From assembly GCF_000970685.1 (NCBI RefSeq), contig NZ_LAJB01000013.1:1-50952 (forward strand): a stretch of 50,952 nt of DNA, read 5' to 3'. Origin of the DNA: Domibacillus indicus. Lineage in GTDB: Bacteria > Bacillota > Bacilli > Bacillales > Domibacillaceae. The translations under genes were made by a program, and so were the position numbers. Shown here piece after piece: positions 42,346-50,952 of this stretch; position 1 is the first letter of the stretch, and each line of letters opens with the position of its first letter. Below the pieces are notes generated by a model. It was not told the DNA's origin and made no database searches. It saw only the letters and a list, made by a program, of their open reading frames with translations.

Positions 42346-43827
42346 ATGGAGCGAAATCGTACAATGATGCAGTTTTTCGAGTGGAATTTGCCTGCCGATC
42401 ACAAGCACTGGAGAAGGCTGGAGGAGCGGGCGAAGGAATTAAAGAAGGCAGGCATCGGTTCCGTCTGGGTTCCGCCGGTTACCAAAGGGCAGTCAGCGGA
42501 AGACACTGGTTACGGTGTGTACGATTTATTCGATCTCGGTGAATTTAATCAAAAAGGAACAATACCAACCAAATACGGAACGAAAAAAGAATTGGAAAAT
42601 GCGATAAAAGCATGCCACGAAGCAGGGGTTCATGTTTATGTGGATGTGGTTATGAATCATAAAGCGGGAGCGGATGAAACGGAAACGTTTGCGGTTGTGG
42701 AAGTAGATCAGAACAATCGAAAAAAAGTTATTTCAAAAAAACCATTCGATATTGAAGGATGGACGAAGTTTACGTTTCCGGGGCGAAAAGGTAAATACTC
42801 TGATTTTATATGGACATTCGATCATTTTAACGGCACGGATTTTGATGCCAGGGAAGACCGGACAGGAATTTTCCGGATTGAAGGCGAGCATAAAAACTGG
42901 AATGAAAATGTAGACGATGAATTTGGGAATTACGATTATCTAATGTTTGCCAATATTGACTATCGCCATCCGGCAGTACGTGAAGAAGTGATCAATTGGG
43001 GGAAATGGCTGGCAGACACTCTTAACTGTGACGGATACCGCCTAGATGCTATCAAGCATATCGATCACAAATTTATTGACGAGTTTACAGAACAAGTAAA
43101 AGAAGAACGCGGCGATGATTTCTTTTTCGTTGGAGAACTCTGGGTTTCAGAAATCGAGTCCTATGCCAGTATGATTGAAGAAACAGACGGGCGTATTCAT
43201 TTATTTGATGTGCCGCTTAAATACAATTTATACAGTGCATCGCAAGAAGGAGCGGCATACGATTTATGTAAAATTTTTGAGGGAACAGTCGTTGAGAGCT
43301 TCCCGCAAAACGCAGTTACCTTTGTAGACAATCACGATACGCAGCCGGGCGAATCGCTTGAATCTTTTTTGGCTGATTGGTTTAAGCAAAGTGCTTATGC
43401 GCTGATCCTGCTTCGCCGGGACGGATATCCATGTGTATTTTACGGCGACTACTACGGAATTGGCGGTGAGCATCCCGTAGAAGCGAAAAAAGAAGCAATT
43501 GATCCGCTCCTCTACAGCCGTCTTCATAAAGCGTACGGAAAGCAGGATGACTACTTTGACCATCCGAACACTATCGGCTGGGTGCGCCACGGTTTAAAAG
43601 CTATCGAGCGCTCGGGCTGTGCGGTGGTGATTAATAACAGTGAGGAAGGCGGAGAGAAACGGATGTTTGTTGGGGCGGCACGTGCCGGCGAACACTGGGT
43701 AGATCTGCTGAATAACCGTCAGGAGATCATTACCATTGAAGAAGACGGCTTTGCAACGTTCCCGGTAAATCCGGGAAGTGTATCGGTATGGGCCCTGCCG
43801 GAACAGGATGTAAAGCCAAAAGAATAA
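42346..43827 (+). CDS. Alpha-amylase, GH13, cytosolic
   Basis: A 493-residue glycoside hydrolase family 13 alpha-amylase resembling B. licheniformis AmyL, but with no signal peptide (MERNRTMMQFFEWN), so intracellular. Catalytic residues: Asp234 in GYRLDAIKHI, Glu264 in VGELW, Asp331 in FVDNHDTQPG. Other landmarks: DVVMNHK and a C-terminal beta domain. It hydrolyses alpha-1,4 bonds in maltodextrin or glycogen. Start: second ATG (42346), eight bases after AGGAG. A perfect SigB-like -10 (GGGTAT) lies upstream, without a good -35. No glycogen or maltose gene is adjacent. Confidence 0.9.
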   Translation: MERNRTMMQFFEWNLPADHKHWRRLEERAKELKKAGIGSVWVPPVTKGQSAEDTGYGVYDLFDLGEFNQKGTIPTKYGTKKELENAIKACHEAGVHVYVDVVMNHKAGADETETFAVVEVDQNNRKKVISKKPFDIEGWTKFTFPGRKGKYSDFIWTFDHFNGTDFDAREDRTGIFRIEGEHKNWNENVDDEFGNYDYLMFANIDYRHPAVREEVINWGKWLADTLNCDGYRLDAIKHIDHKFIDEFTEQVKEERGDDFFFVGELWVSEIESYASMIEETDGRIHLFDVPLKYNLYSASQEGAAYDLCKIFEGTVVESFPQNAVTFVDNHDTQPGESLESFLADWFKQSAYALILLRRDGYPCVFYGDYYGIGGEHPVEAKKEAIDPLLYSRLHKAYGKQDDYFDHPNTIGWVRHGLKAIERSGCAVVINNSEEGGEKRMFVGAARAGEHWVDLLNNRQEIITIEEDGFATFPVNPGSVSVWALPEQDVKPKE

Positions 43828-43849
43828 CGGGAGTGAACGCTGACGCCAC

Positions 43850-43887
43850 AAAAAAGCAGCTCTCCTGCAAAAGGAGGCTGCTTTTTT
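43850..43887. terminator. Bidirectional terminator between amylase and glnS
   Basis: AAAAAAGCAGC / GCTGCTTTTTT stem with TCCT/AGGA continuing it. Confidence 0.9.
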
Positions 43888-43889
43888 GA

Positions 43890-45536
43890 TTATAAACGGA
43901 ACGAGCTTTTTAATGAAACAACACGGTTAAAGACCGGCTTGCCAGGCGTTGAATACTTTGGATCAACATTAAAATAGCCGTGGCGGAAAAACTGGAATTT
44001 TTCCTGTGCCTTAACTTCTTGTAAGTTCGGCTCGATAAATCCATTTAGTACTTCAAGTGACTGCTTATTTACATAATCAAGGAATGTTTTTTCCTCCGCT
44101 TCTTCTTCGTTGTCCAGAATCAGCGGTTCATATAAACGGAACTCGGCTGGGACCGCATGCGATGCATCGACCCAGTGAATGGTGCCTTTCACTTTTCGTT
44201 CGTTAAAGTCCGAGCCGCTTTTTGTGCGTGGATCATATGTGCAATGGATCTCCACTACATTTCCATTCTCATCCTTGATAAAGTTTTCGCATTTTACAAA
44301 ATAAGCATGCTTTAAGCGGACTTCATTGCCAGGGAAAAGGCGGAAATATTTCTTTGGCGGCTCTTCCATAAAGTCTTCCTGTTCAATGTAAATTTCACGG
44401 GAAAACGGAATTTTGCGCGTGCCCATTTCCGGATTTTCCGGATTGATTTCTGCATCAAGCCACTCGACCTGGCCTTCTGGATAGTTTGTAATCACAAGCT
44501 TTAATGGACGAAGAACTCCCATTGTACGCGGTGCTTTCAGCTTTAAATCTTCACGGACAAAGTGATCGAGCATCGCTGAATCTACAACACCTGATCCTTT
44601 AGAAACCCCGGTTTCTTTTACAAATTCGCGAATCGCTTCAGGTGTAAACCCGCGGCGGCGCATACCGGAAATAGTCGGAAGACGTGGATCATCCCAGCCA
44701 TCTACATGCTGCTCATCAACCAGCTGCTTTAGCTTTCGTTTACTCATCACAGTATTGGTAAGATTTAAACGGCCAAATTCGATTTGCTGCGGCTGCGCCT
44801 CCATTTCACATTCACGGACAACCCATTCATAAAGCGGACGGTGGTCCTCAAATTCTGTTGTGCACAGAGAGTGCGTGACGCCTTCAATCGCATCTTCAAG
44901 CGGGTGGGCAAAGTCGTACATTGGATAAATGCACCATGCATCACCTGTATTATGATGAGAAGCGTGGGAAACACGATACAAAACCGGATCGCGTAAATTT
45001 AAGTTCGGTGAGGCCATGTCGATTTTCGCACGAAGAACTTTTGTGCCATCTGCAAATTCGCCATTTTTCATTCGCTCAAATAAATCAAGATTTTCCTCAG
45101 CCGGGCGGGTCCGATAAGGGCTTTCTTTACCAGGCTCTGTCAGCGTTCCGCGGTATTCACGAATTTCATCTGCCGACAAATCATCCACGTAAGCAAGGCC
45201 TTTTTTGATAAGCAAAACGGCCCGTGCGTACATTTCGTCAAAATAATTAGATGCATAGTGAAGAGCGTCCCACTCGTATCCGAGCCAGGAAACATCCTCT
45301 TTAATGGAATCAACATATTCCTGATCTTCCTTTAAAGGGTTTGTATCGTCAAAACGCAAATTTGTTTTGCCTCCAAAATCATCGGCAAGCCCGAAGTTGA
45401 TGACAATTGATTTTGCGTGTCCAATATGAAGATAACCATTTGGCTCAGGCGGGAAGCGGGTAATAACATGATCCCGCTTGCCTGTTTCCAGATCCTGTTT
45501 AATAATCGTTCGAATAAAATTGGATGATTGTTCCAA
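43890..45536 (-). CDS. glnS: Glutaminyl-tRNA synthetase
   Basis: A 548-residue class I synthetase of the GlnRS type. Seen: [17 protein letters not shown] (HIGH motif near residue 36), [39 protein letters not shown] (outlined), [17 protein letters not shown] (KMSKS variant) and an anticodon-binding C-terminal half ending [11 protein letters not shown]. It charges tRNA-Gln directly. Most Bacillus species lack GlnRS and use GatCAB on Glu-tRNA-Gln, so this gene is uncommon. The TTG start has only a modest ribosome binding site (AAAGG). Not to be confused with GltX, which has a different motif set. Confidence 0.93.
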   Translation of the reverse strand: MEQSSNFIRTIIKQDLETGKRDHVITRFPPEPNGYLHIGHAKSIVINFGLADDFGGKTNLRFDDTNPLKEDQEYVDSIKEDVSWLGYEWDALHYASNYFDEMYARAVLLIKKGLAYVDDLSADEIREYRGTLTEPGKESPYRTRPAEENLDLFERMKNGEFADGTKVLRAKIDMASPNLNLRDPVLYRVSHASHHNTGDAWCIYPMYDFAHPLEDAIEGVTHSLCTTEFEDHRPLYEWVVRECEMEAQPQQIEFGRLNLTNTVMSKRKLKQLVDEQHVDGWDDPRLPTISGMRRRGFTPEAIREFVKETGVSKGSGVVDSAMLDHFVREDLKLKAPRTMGVLRPLKLVITNYPEGQVEWLDAEINPENPEMGTRKIPFSREIYIEQEDFMEEPPKKYFRLFPGNEVRLKHAYFVKCENFIKDENGNVVEIHCTYDPRTKSGSDFNERKVKGTIHWVDASHAVPAEFRLYEPLILDNEEEAEEKTFLDYVNKQSLEVLNGFIEPNLQEVKAQEKFQFFRHGYFNVDPKYSTPGKPVFNRVVSLKSSFRL

Positions 45537-45614
45537 GGTGATACCAGCCTTTCTCTGTTAAGGTCATGTATGTTTATTATATTTCACTGACCGCGTGAAA
45601 GAAAGGGCTGGACA

Positions 45615-47081
45615 CTATTCTTTCATTTTCGCGGCAAATTCATCGAACCTTTCCGTTGTTATGCCTTCGGTTTTCGTCAGCAGGCTGACAACGACGATGG
45701 CAGCAAGAGAAAGAGCAAAGCCTGGAATTAATTCATATAAAAGATCGGCCAGAGCCGGGATTTTTGACCAGACAATAACAGTCACGGCACCAATAATCAT
45801 TCCAGCCAGTGCCCCCCATTTGGTCATGCGTTTCCAGTAAAGACTCAGCAAAATCGCCGGTCCAAAGGCAGCGCCAAATCCTGCCCATGCATAGCTGACA
45901 AGCTCCAAAATAGTTTCATTTTTCTCCCACGCAAGCGCCAGCCCGATTATGGAAATGATCAGCACCGATAAACGGCCGAGAAAAACAAGTTCTTTGTCAG
46001 AAGCATTGCGGCGGAAAAAGGTTTTATATAAATCTTCAGTAAGCGAGCTTGATGTAACCAGAAGCTGTGATGAAATGGTGCTCATGACAGCAGCCAAGAT
46101 TGCAGAAAGAATAAAGCCGGTAATAATAGGATGGAACAGCACATCACCTAGAGCAATAAAAACGGTCTCCGGATCTTCCAATGTTGAACCGTTCATTGAA
46201 TAGTAAGCAATGCCGAGAAAACCGGTGAACATTGCGCCAATTGTAGAGAAAATCATCCAGCTCATGCCGATCCGGCGCGCTGTTTTCACATCTTTTCTAG
46301 ACGTGATCGCCATGAAACGGACGATGATATGCGGCTGACCGAAGTAGCCGAGTCCCCATGCGAACAATGACACAATGCCAAGCAGGCTTTGTCCTTCAAA
46401 AATATTGAGCATTTTTGGATCAATTGACCGCACTTCTGAAACTGCCGTATTGAGGCCGCCGATTTCTATTAAAACGACAATAGGCACTAAAATCAGCGCG
46501 GTAATCATAATAATCCCCTGTACAAAATCAGTCCAGCTGACAGCAAGAAATCCGCCAAATAATGTGTAAGCAACCACAATTCCTGTAACGACAAATAATC
46601 CAGTCCGATACTCTAATCCGAATGTTGTATTAAATAATACACCGCCGGAAACCATACCGGAAGATACATAAAACGTAAAGAACACGAGAATAACAATACC
46701 AGACACAAGACGCAGCATTTTTGATCGGTCGTCAAAACGGTTTTCTAAAAAGCCTGGAATGGTAATCGAGTCATTCGCTATCTCTGTATATGTGCGCAGT
46801 CTTGGCGCTACATACAGCCAGTTCGCCCATGCACCGAGTGTTAAACCAAACACAATCCAGCTCGAGCTAATCCCGGTTAAATACATGGCACCGGGCAAGC
46901 CCATTAAAAGCCAGCTGCTCATGTCTGACGCGCCGGCGGAAAGAGCCGTTACAGCCGGTCCTAACCCACGGCCTCCAAGCATGTAGTCTGTTAAATTGGA
47001 GGTTTTTTTATACGCGAACCATCCAATAAACAGCATGCCGGCCATGTAAATCACAATCGAAATCAACAATAAATAATCCAT
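45615..47081 (-). CDS. Sodium/proline symporter (PutP/OpuE type)
   Basis: A 488-residue sodium:solute symporter with about 12-13 helices. Seen: GGRGLGPAVTALSAGASDMSSWLLMG-type first motif, GFGAAFGPAILLSLYWKRMTKWGA and STISSQLLVTSSSLTEDLY, all characteristic of PutP/OpuE. Role: proline uptake for nutrition or osmoprotection. Start: ATG at 47081 behind AGAGGA; a GTG at 47084 is too close to the site. It is not in an operon with proline catabolic genes here, which slightly favours OpuE-like osmotic use. Confidence 0.9.
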   Translation of the reverse strand: MDYLLLISIVIYMAGMLFIGWFAYKKTSNLTDYMLGGRGLGPAVTALSAGASDMSSWLLMGLPGAMYLTGISSSWIVFGLTLGAWANWLYVAPRLRTYTEIANDSITIPGFLENRFDDRSKMLRLVSGIVILVFFTFYVSSGMVSGGVLFNTTFGLEYRTGLFVVTGIVVAYTLFGGFLAVSWTDFVQGIIMITALILVPIVVLIEIGGLNTAVSEVRSIDPKMLNIFEGQSLLGIVSLFAWGLGYFGQPHIIVRFMAITSRKDVKTARRIGMSWMIFSTIGAMFTGFLGIAYYSMNGSTLEDPETVFIALGDVLFHPIITGFILSAILAAVMSTISSQLLVTSSSLTEDLYKTFFRRNASDKELVFLGRLSVLIISIIGLALAWEKNETILELVSYAWAGFGAAFGPAILLSLYWKRMTKWGALAGMIIGAVTVIVWSKIPALADLLYELIPGFALSLAAIVVVSLLTKTEGITTERFDEFAAKMKE

Positions 47082-47142
47082 CACGACATCCTCTCTGTTT
47101 TTTGCGTAACGGTACCCATTATAACGAACTTAAAGAAAATGT

Positions 47143-47181
47143 AAAAAAAAATAAGCCCTTCAGCGGAAGGCTGAAAGGCTT
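47143..47181 (-). terminator. Terminator of the DUF948-like gene
   Basis: On the minus strand AAGCCTTTCAG / CTGAAGGGCTT with CCTTCCG loop, followed by ATTTTTTTT. Confidence 0.8.
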
Positions 47182-47196
47182 TTCATTGTTACTATG

Positions 47197-47526
47197 TCAG
47201 GCTTTTGCCATTTTTTTATTTTTTCCTGGATCAACAGCTGTTTTCGCTAAAAACTTTGCATTTTGCGGAAGCTGTTTTGTTTCATTTACGGTTAATGTAA
47301 CAGCTTGTTTTGCATGGTCAACATCTGCCATAATATGCTCCTTGTGAACATTTAATTCATCGGTTTCTCCTTTGATTTTATCCGTTTCTTTTTGAATGCG
47401 CTGCTGCACTGCTTTTAAGTGATCAATTTTTGGCTTCATTGATTTAAATGCTTTGACAGCTGAGATCGCAAGAAAAATCAATGCAGCGACAAAAACTGCA
47501 AGGCTGAGCCAGCCAATCCATTCCAT
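47197..47526 (-). CDS. DUF948-like small membrane protein (possible general stress protein)
   Basis: A 109-residue protein: one N-terminal membrane helix (WLSLAVFVAALIFLAISAV), then an amphipathic coiled-coil-like region (KSMKPKIDHLKAVQQRIQKET...), a pattern like DUF948/YtxG general stress proteins. AGGAGG precedes the ATG. A SigB-like promoter (GTTACT, 14 nt, GGGTAC) lies just upstream, agreeing with a stress role. Function unknown. Confidence 0.72.
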   Translation of the reverse strand: MEWIGWLSLAVFVAALIFLAISAVKAFKSMKPKIDHLKAVQQRIQKETDKIKGETDELNVHKEHIMADVDHAKQAVTLTVNETKQLPQNAKFLAKTAVDPGKNKKMAKA

Positions 47527-47562
47527 AACATAACCTCCTGAAAATTAGTGCTTTTTTCTACT

Positions 47563-47588
47563 GTACCCTGAATGCGCGGAAAAGTAAC
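47563..47588 (-). promoter_or_regulatory. SigB-like promoter of the DUF948-like gene
   Basis: Minus strand: GTTACT, 14-nt spacer, GGGTAC. The -10 matches five of six of the SigB consensus; the -35 only its first three bases. Confidence 0.45.
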
Positions 47589-47642
47589 AGAAAATGTTTT
47601 GGAAAACGGTGAAAACGGAAAAAAGAAAGGAGAGGTGATCGT

Positions 47643-48878
47643 ATGCTGAAAGAGCGAACCAGGCTGGCATTGTCCAGGCACATATGGATTGTCCCGGGTA
47701 TATACAGCATTGTGGCGCTGTTGCTGGCAAGCATTGTTATTTGGATAGATATTTCTCATTATGAAACAGTAAAAAAAGTTGTGCCGGACCGGCTGCTGAC
47801 AAGCACATCGTTAACTGAAACGATTCTTGGCTCGATTGCCGGATCGCTGCTGACTATGACATCGATTACCTTCTCCACATTAATGGTAGTGTTGACCACT
47901 TATTCAGGACAATTTTCACCGCGTATTTTACAGAATTTTATCCATGATAAAGTAACATTACGGGTTCTCGGTGTTTTCATGGGCGGCTTTGTTTATTCTA
48001 TGTTTTCTCTGCTTTTTATTCGCGAAGTCAATAACGATGATCCCGTTATTTCGGCAGCGGTTGGAGTGTGTATTGCCCTTATTTGTCTGGTCTTTTTTGC
48101 TCATTTTCTGCAGCATGTAGCTAACTCCATTCAAGTCACAAAGCTAATTGACAGGCTGGCTGATGAAGCGATGGAACTGATCGGGAAATTAGAGCAGGTT
48201 GGAGACCGGATAGATATTCGTCCCAATTTGACGGATAAAAAACCAGAACGGCTCATTTCTGGAAAAAGGGGGTATATACAATTGTATGAAGTCGAAAAGC
48301 TTCTAGCGTTTGCTGAAAAGCATCAGTGTGTGGTTGAGTTAACAAAGCCAATTGGTGCATTTGTCGTAAAAGATACCCCTATTGCTCAATTGTACTCCAC
48401 GCAGCCAATTGAAAGTGATATCCGTGAGTATATAAAAACAGGAGAAGAAAGAATTCCTGTTCAGGATCTGGAATTTGCCATTCAAAAACTTTCAGAAATT
48501 ACACTTCGGGCACTTGCACCGGGCGCCAATGATCCCAATACAGCTATTGACGGCATTCGGCATATTGGTATGGCTCTTGCTGAAGCAAGCCGGCTGGACG
48601 GAAAATACATTGTCTGTGAACAGAAGGTTATTATACCGCAGCGTCCGTTTGAAGAGATTTTATATGAAACATTTTATGAAATCTGCTACTCGGGACGGGA
48701 TCGTGTTTCTGTACTTTTAGCTGTTTTTGATGCGCTGGAAATGATTTCACACGGGAACAACCCGGCTATCCAAGAAAAAGCCCGCCATTTTGGTGATTAT
48801 GTGCGGGCGAAAGTAGAGGAGGATATTTTAAATGAGACAGACCGGCGAAAAATTACTGAACGGTTCGAGCAGCTATAA
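47643..48878 (+). CDS. DUF2254 membrane protein
   Basis: A 411-residue protein of the DUF2254 family. Four membrane segments lie in the first half (IVPGIYSIVALLLASIVIW, then around 55-85, 105-125 and 135-160). The conserved GSIAGSLLTMTSITFSTLMVVL with QFSPR is the family signature. A soluble C-terminal half (about 200-411) contains ALAPGANDPNTAIDGI. Function unknown; sometimes suggested to be channel-like. The ATG follows AAAGGAGAGG. Its last 47 bp overlap the glycosylase gene. Confidence 0.85.
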   Translation: MLKERTRLALSRHIWIVPGIYSIVALLLASIVIWIDISHYETVKKVVPDRLLTSTSLTETILGSIAGSLLTMTSITFSTLMVVLTTYSGQFSPRILQNFIHDKVTLRVLGVFMGGFVYSMFSLLFIREVNNDDPVISAAVGVCIALICLVFFAHFLQHVANSIQVTKLIDRLADEAMELIGKLEQVGDRIDIRPNLTDKKPERLISGKRGYIQLYEVEKLLAFAEKHQCVVELTKPIGAFVVKDTPIAQLYSTQPIESDIREYIKTGEERIPVQDLEFAIQKLSEITLRALAPGANDPNTAIDGIRHIGMALAEASRLDGKYIVCEQKVIIPQRPFEEILYETFYEICYSGRDRVSVLLAVFDALEMISHGNNPAIQEKARHFGDYVRAKVEEDILNETDRRKITERFEQL

Positions 48879-49452
48879 GCCGGTTGGCGAGGCGTTTTTT
48901 AAATTGCCAACACTCACACTGGCACGAAATCTGCTCGGATGTCTTTTAATTAAGGAAACAGAGGAAGGCACCGCTTCAGGCTATATTGTCGAAACGGAAG
49001 CGTACAGAGGGCCGCTGGACCAGGCAGCACACAGCTACAACAACAGGCGGACGAAGCGTACGGAAATCATGTTCGCAGAAGCAGGGCATGTATATACGTA
49101 TTTAATGCATACGCACTGCCTTGTCAATGTGGTCAGCGGGGAAATAGGGGAACCAGAAGCCGTCCTGATAAGAGCGGTTGAACCGCACGATGGAATTGAG
49201 CTGATGACAGAGCGCCGCGGCGGCACAGCAATGAAAAACTTAACAAGCGGTCCTGGAAAATTAACAAAAGCACTCGGTATTCATATGACTGATTACGGGA
49301 GACGATTTGATAAGCCGCCTATTTATATAGCGCCGGGATTCGCGCCTGAGAAAATTATGACCGGTCCTAGAATCGGGATTCCAAACAGCGGGGAAGCCAA
49401 ACACTATCCATGGCGTTTCTGGGTCGCGGGAAATCCATATGTATCAAGATAA
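48832..49452 (+). CDS. 3-methyladenine DNA glycosylase (AAG/MPG family)
   Basis: A 206-residue glycosylase like B. subtilis YxlJ. Seen: LLGCLLI, the catalytic Glu in IVETEAYRGPLDQAAHSYNNRRT, TYLMHTHCLVNVVSG, VLIRAVEP, LTSGPGKLTKALGI and the C-terminal YPWRFWVAGNPYVSR. It excises alkylated purines in base-excision repair. It starts 47 bp inside the end of the DUF2254 gene behind AGGAGG, showing translational coupling of two unrelated functions. A terminator follows. Confidence 0.92.
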   Translation: MRQTGEKLLNGSSSYKPVGEAFFKLPTLTLARNLLGCLLIKETEEGTASGYIVETEAYRGPLDQAAHSYNNRRTKRTEIMFAEAGHVYTYLMHTHCLVNVVSGEIGEPEAVLIRAVEPHDGIELMTERRGGTAMKNLTSGPGKLTKALGIHMTDYGRRFDKPPIYIAPGFAPEKIMTGPRIGIPNSGEAKHYPWRFWVAGNPYVSR

Positions 49453-49453
49453 A

Positions 49454-49480
49454 AGCAGCGGCTTCTCGGCCGCTGCTTTT
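49454..49480. terminator. Bidirectional terminator
   Basis: AGCAGCGGC / GCCGCTGCT stem with TTCTCG loop, flanked by AAAA and TTTT. It serves the glycosylase and the small minus-strand gene. Confidence 0.88.
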
Positions 49481-49679
49481 AGTCTGGATATTTTTCTTCA
49501 CTTGAGGAAGAATTCTTTGTATCATGTTTATTTTTTTCTTCACGCTGTTCCATTTTTAAATCTTCGAGTGGAACAGTATCTACATTTTGCTCTTCTTCAA
49601 ACTTATCGTATATGCTTTCTTTGTCTGTATTCAAGTTTTCTGGATTGTCCATTTTGCCCCGGTCAAGCTTTTTATCCAT
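49479..49679 (-). CDS. Small acidic hydrophilic protein of unknown function
   Basis: A 66-residue, strongly charged protein (many Glu, Asp, Lys, Asn; no hydrophobic core), probably disordered. TTAGGAGG lies before the ATG and a terminator overlaps its end, supporting a real gene. No family recognised. Small charged proteins of this kind are often spore- or stress-related in Bacillus, but nothing here proves that. Confidence 0.65.
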   Translation of the reverse strand: MDKKLDRGKMDNPENLNTDKESIYDKFEEEQNVDTVPLEDLKMEQREEKNKHDTKNSSSSEEKYPD

Positions 49680-49789
49680 TGAGATTCCTCCTAAGAAATC
49701 ATTTTTTGTCCTTTAACCTTATTTTGTCATTGTTAAACATCTGAAAAAAATGGATAATAGACAAAAATGAAAAAGAAGAAGGAGCTTTT

Positions 49790-50935
49790 ATGTCAACACA
49801 ACCAGCTTTTTTATCATCATTGCAGCCGTTTCTACAAGAATCATGGGAGAAAGCGGGCTTTAAGCAGGCGATGCCGGTTCAGGAAAAAACCATTCCTTTA
49901 TTATTGGACGGGCGTGACGTGATCGCGGAGTCGCCGACAGGAACAGGCAAAACCCTGGCATATGTTTTGCCGATGCTTCAAAAAATCGACCCGAAACGCA
50001 ATCAAGTACAGGCTGTTGTCATGGCATCCTCACGTGAGCTGATTATGCAGATACAGGAAGAAATCCGCACATTCGGCAATGGTGTAATTACCTCTGCCGG
50101 TATGATCGGCGGTGCCAATATTAAACGCCAGACGGACCGCTTGAAAAAGCCGCCGCATATTATTTGCGGTACGCCCGGGCGGCTGCTTGAGCTTATACAG
50201 ATGAAAAAATTGAAAATGCATGAAGTGAAATTCATTGTACTCGACGAGGGAGATGAGTTATTTACAACCGCTCTTTTCGAGCCGGTCCAGTCCATTATTA
50301 AAGCAACCCAAAAAGACCGGCAGCTTGCCCTGTTTTCTGCGACGCTTCCGTCTGCTGCAGAGCAAAAAGCAAAGGAGCTTATGAACGATCCAGAAGTTAT
50401 TCAAATTAAAAAAGAAAGCCTGCCGCAGGAAGGAATAGTGCGCCACCTTTATTTCACATGCACCTGGAAAGAAAAGCAGCAAATGATTGAAAAAGTAATG
50501 CGTGCATTTGAGCCGGAGCGGATGCTGGCATTTGTAAAAGACATCACCGATGTAAATGTCATGTCGGAAAAGCTGTTATTCAAAGGCATGAAAAACGGCG
50601 TACTGCACAGTGAACTCCGCAAAGAAGAGCGGGTAAAGGCTATTCGTGACTTCCGAAGCGGAAAAGCACCGCTTTTGTTTGCGACAGACGTGGCAGCGCG
50701 CGGGCTTGATGTAAAAGGATTAACTCATGTTCTTCATTTTGAAGCCCCGCATAATGTACGGGAGTATACACACCGTTCAGGAAGAACAGGGCGTGCCGGA
50801 GAAGATGGAACGGTTATTACATTAATTACAAGCGAGTTTCAGGAAAAAGAATTAAAAAGAATTGCCCGGCAGGCCGGGGTAGAACTGGAGAAATATGAGT
50901 TTTTCAAAGGAAAAGCCTTCCCGGCGAAAAAATAA
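49790..50935 (+). CDS. DEAD-box-type RNA helicase (YfmL-like) with DEGD motif
   Basis: A 381-residue two-domain helicase core. Seen: Q-motif segment ending MPVQEKTIPLLL, motif I SPTGTGKT near 47-54, motif Ia ASSREL, TPGRLLEL, motif II as D152-E-G-D (not DEAD), SAT, FATDVAARGLDV and HRSGRTGRAG. It resembles B. subtilis YfmL in length and lacks C-terminal extensions of CshA/CshB. Role: RNA unwinding, possibly in ribosome assembly. Ala-to-Gly in motif II is mild and should keep ATPase activity. The ATG follows AAGAAGGAG. Its downstream region runs off the window. Confidence 0.9.
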   Translation: MSTQPAFLSSLQPFLQESWEKAGFKQAMPVQEKTIPLLLDGRDVIAESPTGTGKTLAYVLPMLQKIDPKRNQVQAVVMASSRELIMQIQEEIRTFGNGVITSAGMIGGANIKRQTDRLKKPPHIICGTPGRLLELIQMKKLKMHEVKFIVLDEGDELFTTALFEPVQSIIKATQKDRQLALFSATLPSAAEQKAKELMNDPEVIQIKKESLPQEGIVRHLYFTCTWKEKQQMIEKVMRAFEPERMLAFVKDITDVNVMSEKLLFKGMKNGVLHSELRKEERVKAIRDFRSGKAPLLFATDVAARGLDVKGLTHVLHFEAPHNVREYTHRSGRTGRAGEDGTVITLITSEFQEKELKRIARQAGVELEKYEFFKGKAFPAKK

Positions 50936-50952
50936 AAAACAAAGGCTGCTCT

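Noticed and set aside
1-50952. CRISPR arrays, insertion sequences, prophage, tRNA or rRNA genes
   Set aside because: No regular spaced repeats, transposase or phage structural genes, or tRNA/rRNA-like sequences were seen by eye. A dedicated tRNA scan was not possible.

Overview
The window looks like a chromosomal segment of an endospore-forming Bacillaceae bacterium. Evidence: strong AGGAGG-type ribosome binding sites, frequent GTG and TTG starts, SigB-, SigK- and AhrC-type control sites, a spore-coat-type gene, ATP-grasp proteins of the YheC/YheD (spore coat) family, and many Bacillus-like genes (ylmB-tenA-thiZXY, yvdTSR-like, ykfC-like, RNase J, ydaG-like). I see no rRNA, tRNA, prophage, insertion sequence or CRISPR array. 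The species cannot be named from this sequence.

Region 1 (1-8680) is the most unusual part. It holds two tandem short YheC/YheD ATP-grasp proteins, a stand-alone MurF-like Mur ligase, a secreted NlpC/P60 protein whose second domain has lost its catalytic residues, another ATP-grasp ligase, a 723-residue fusion of a YheC/YheD ATP-grasp with a Mur ligase (the domain order of cyanophycin synthetase), and a cysteine-poor CotY/CotZ-like coat protein. A near-consensus SigK promoter precedes the tandem pair. I infer a sporulation-linked amide-ligase set that makes or attaches a peptide or poly-amino-acid in the spore envelope. The product is unknown.

Region 2 (8680-16000): an asymmetric heterodimeric ABC exporter, a SigB-type stress protein, butanediol dehydrogenase, and a TSUP exporter divergent from a TrmB-type regulator with a perfect 12-bp-arm palindrome between them. 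Region 3 (15750-25650): RlmCD-type methyltransferase, a tRNA-dihydrouridine synthase bracketed by direct repeats, a V4R-STAS sensor-like protein, an RNase J paralogue, YkfC-like peptidase, a nuclease lipoprotein, an esterase and a ferritin-like protein. Region 4 (25650-34340): two related quinone-oxidoreductase-like dehydrogenases around a membrane protease-like protein and a drug/metabolite exporter, then a complete TPP-riboswitch-controlled thiamine pyrimidine salvage operon.

Region 5 (34340-40400): an epoxide-hydrolase-like enzyme, an acyl-ACP desaturase, an AEC transporter behind a three-hairpin leader, a DUF2252 protein, a large palindromic element, and a TetR-SMR-SMR exporter operon. 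Region 6 (40400-50952): argJ divergent from an argA-like N-acetyltransferase across an ARG box, a cytosolic alpha-amylase, a glutaminyl-tRNA synthetase (unusual for Bacillus), a proline symporter, a SigB-type DUF948-like protein, a DUF2254 membrane protein overlapping a 3-methyladenine glycosylase, a small acidic protein, and a YfmL-like RNA helicase with DEGD in place of DEAD.
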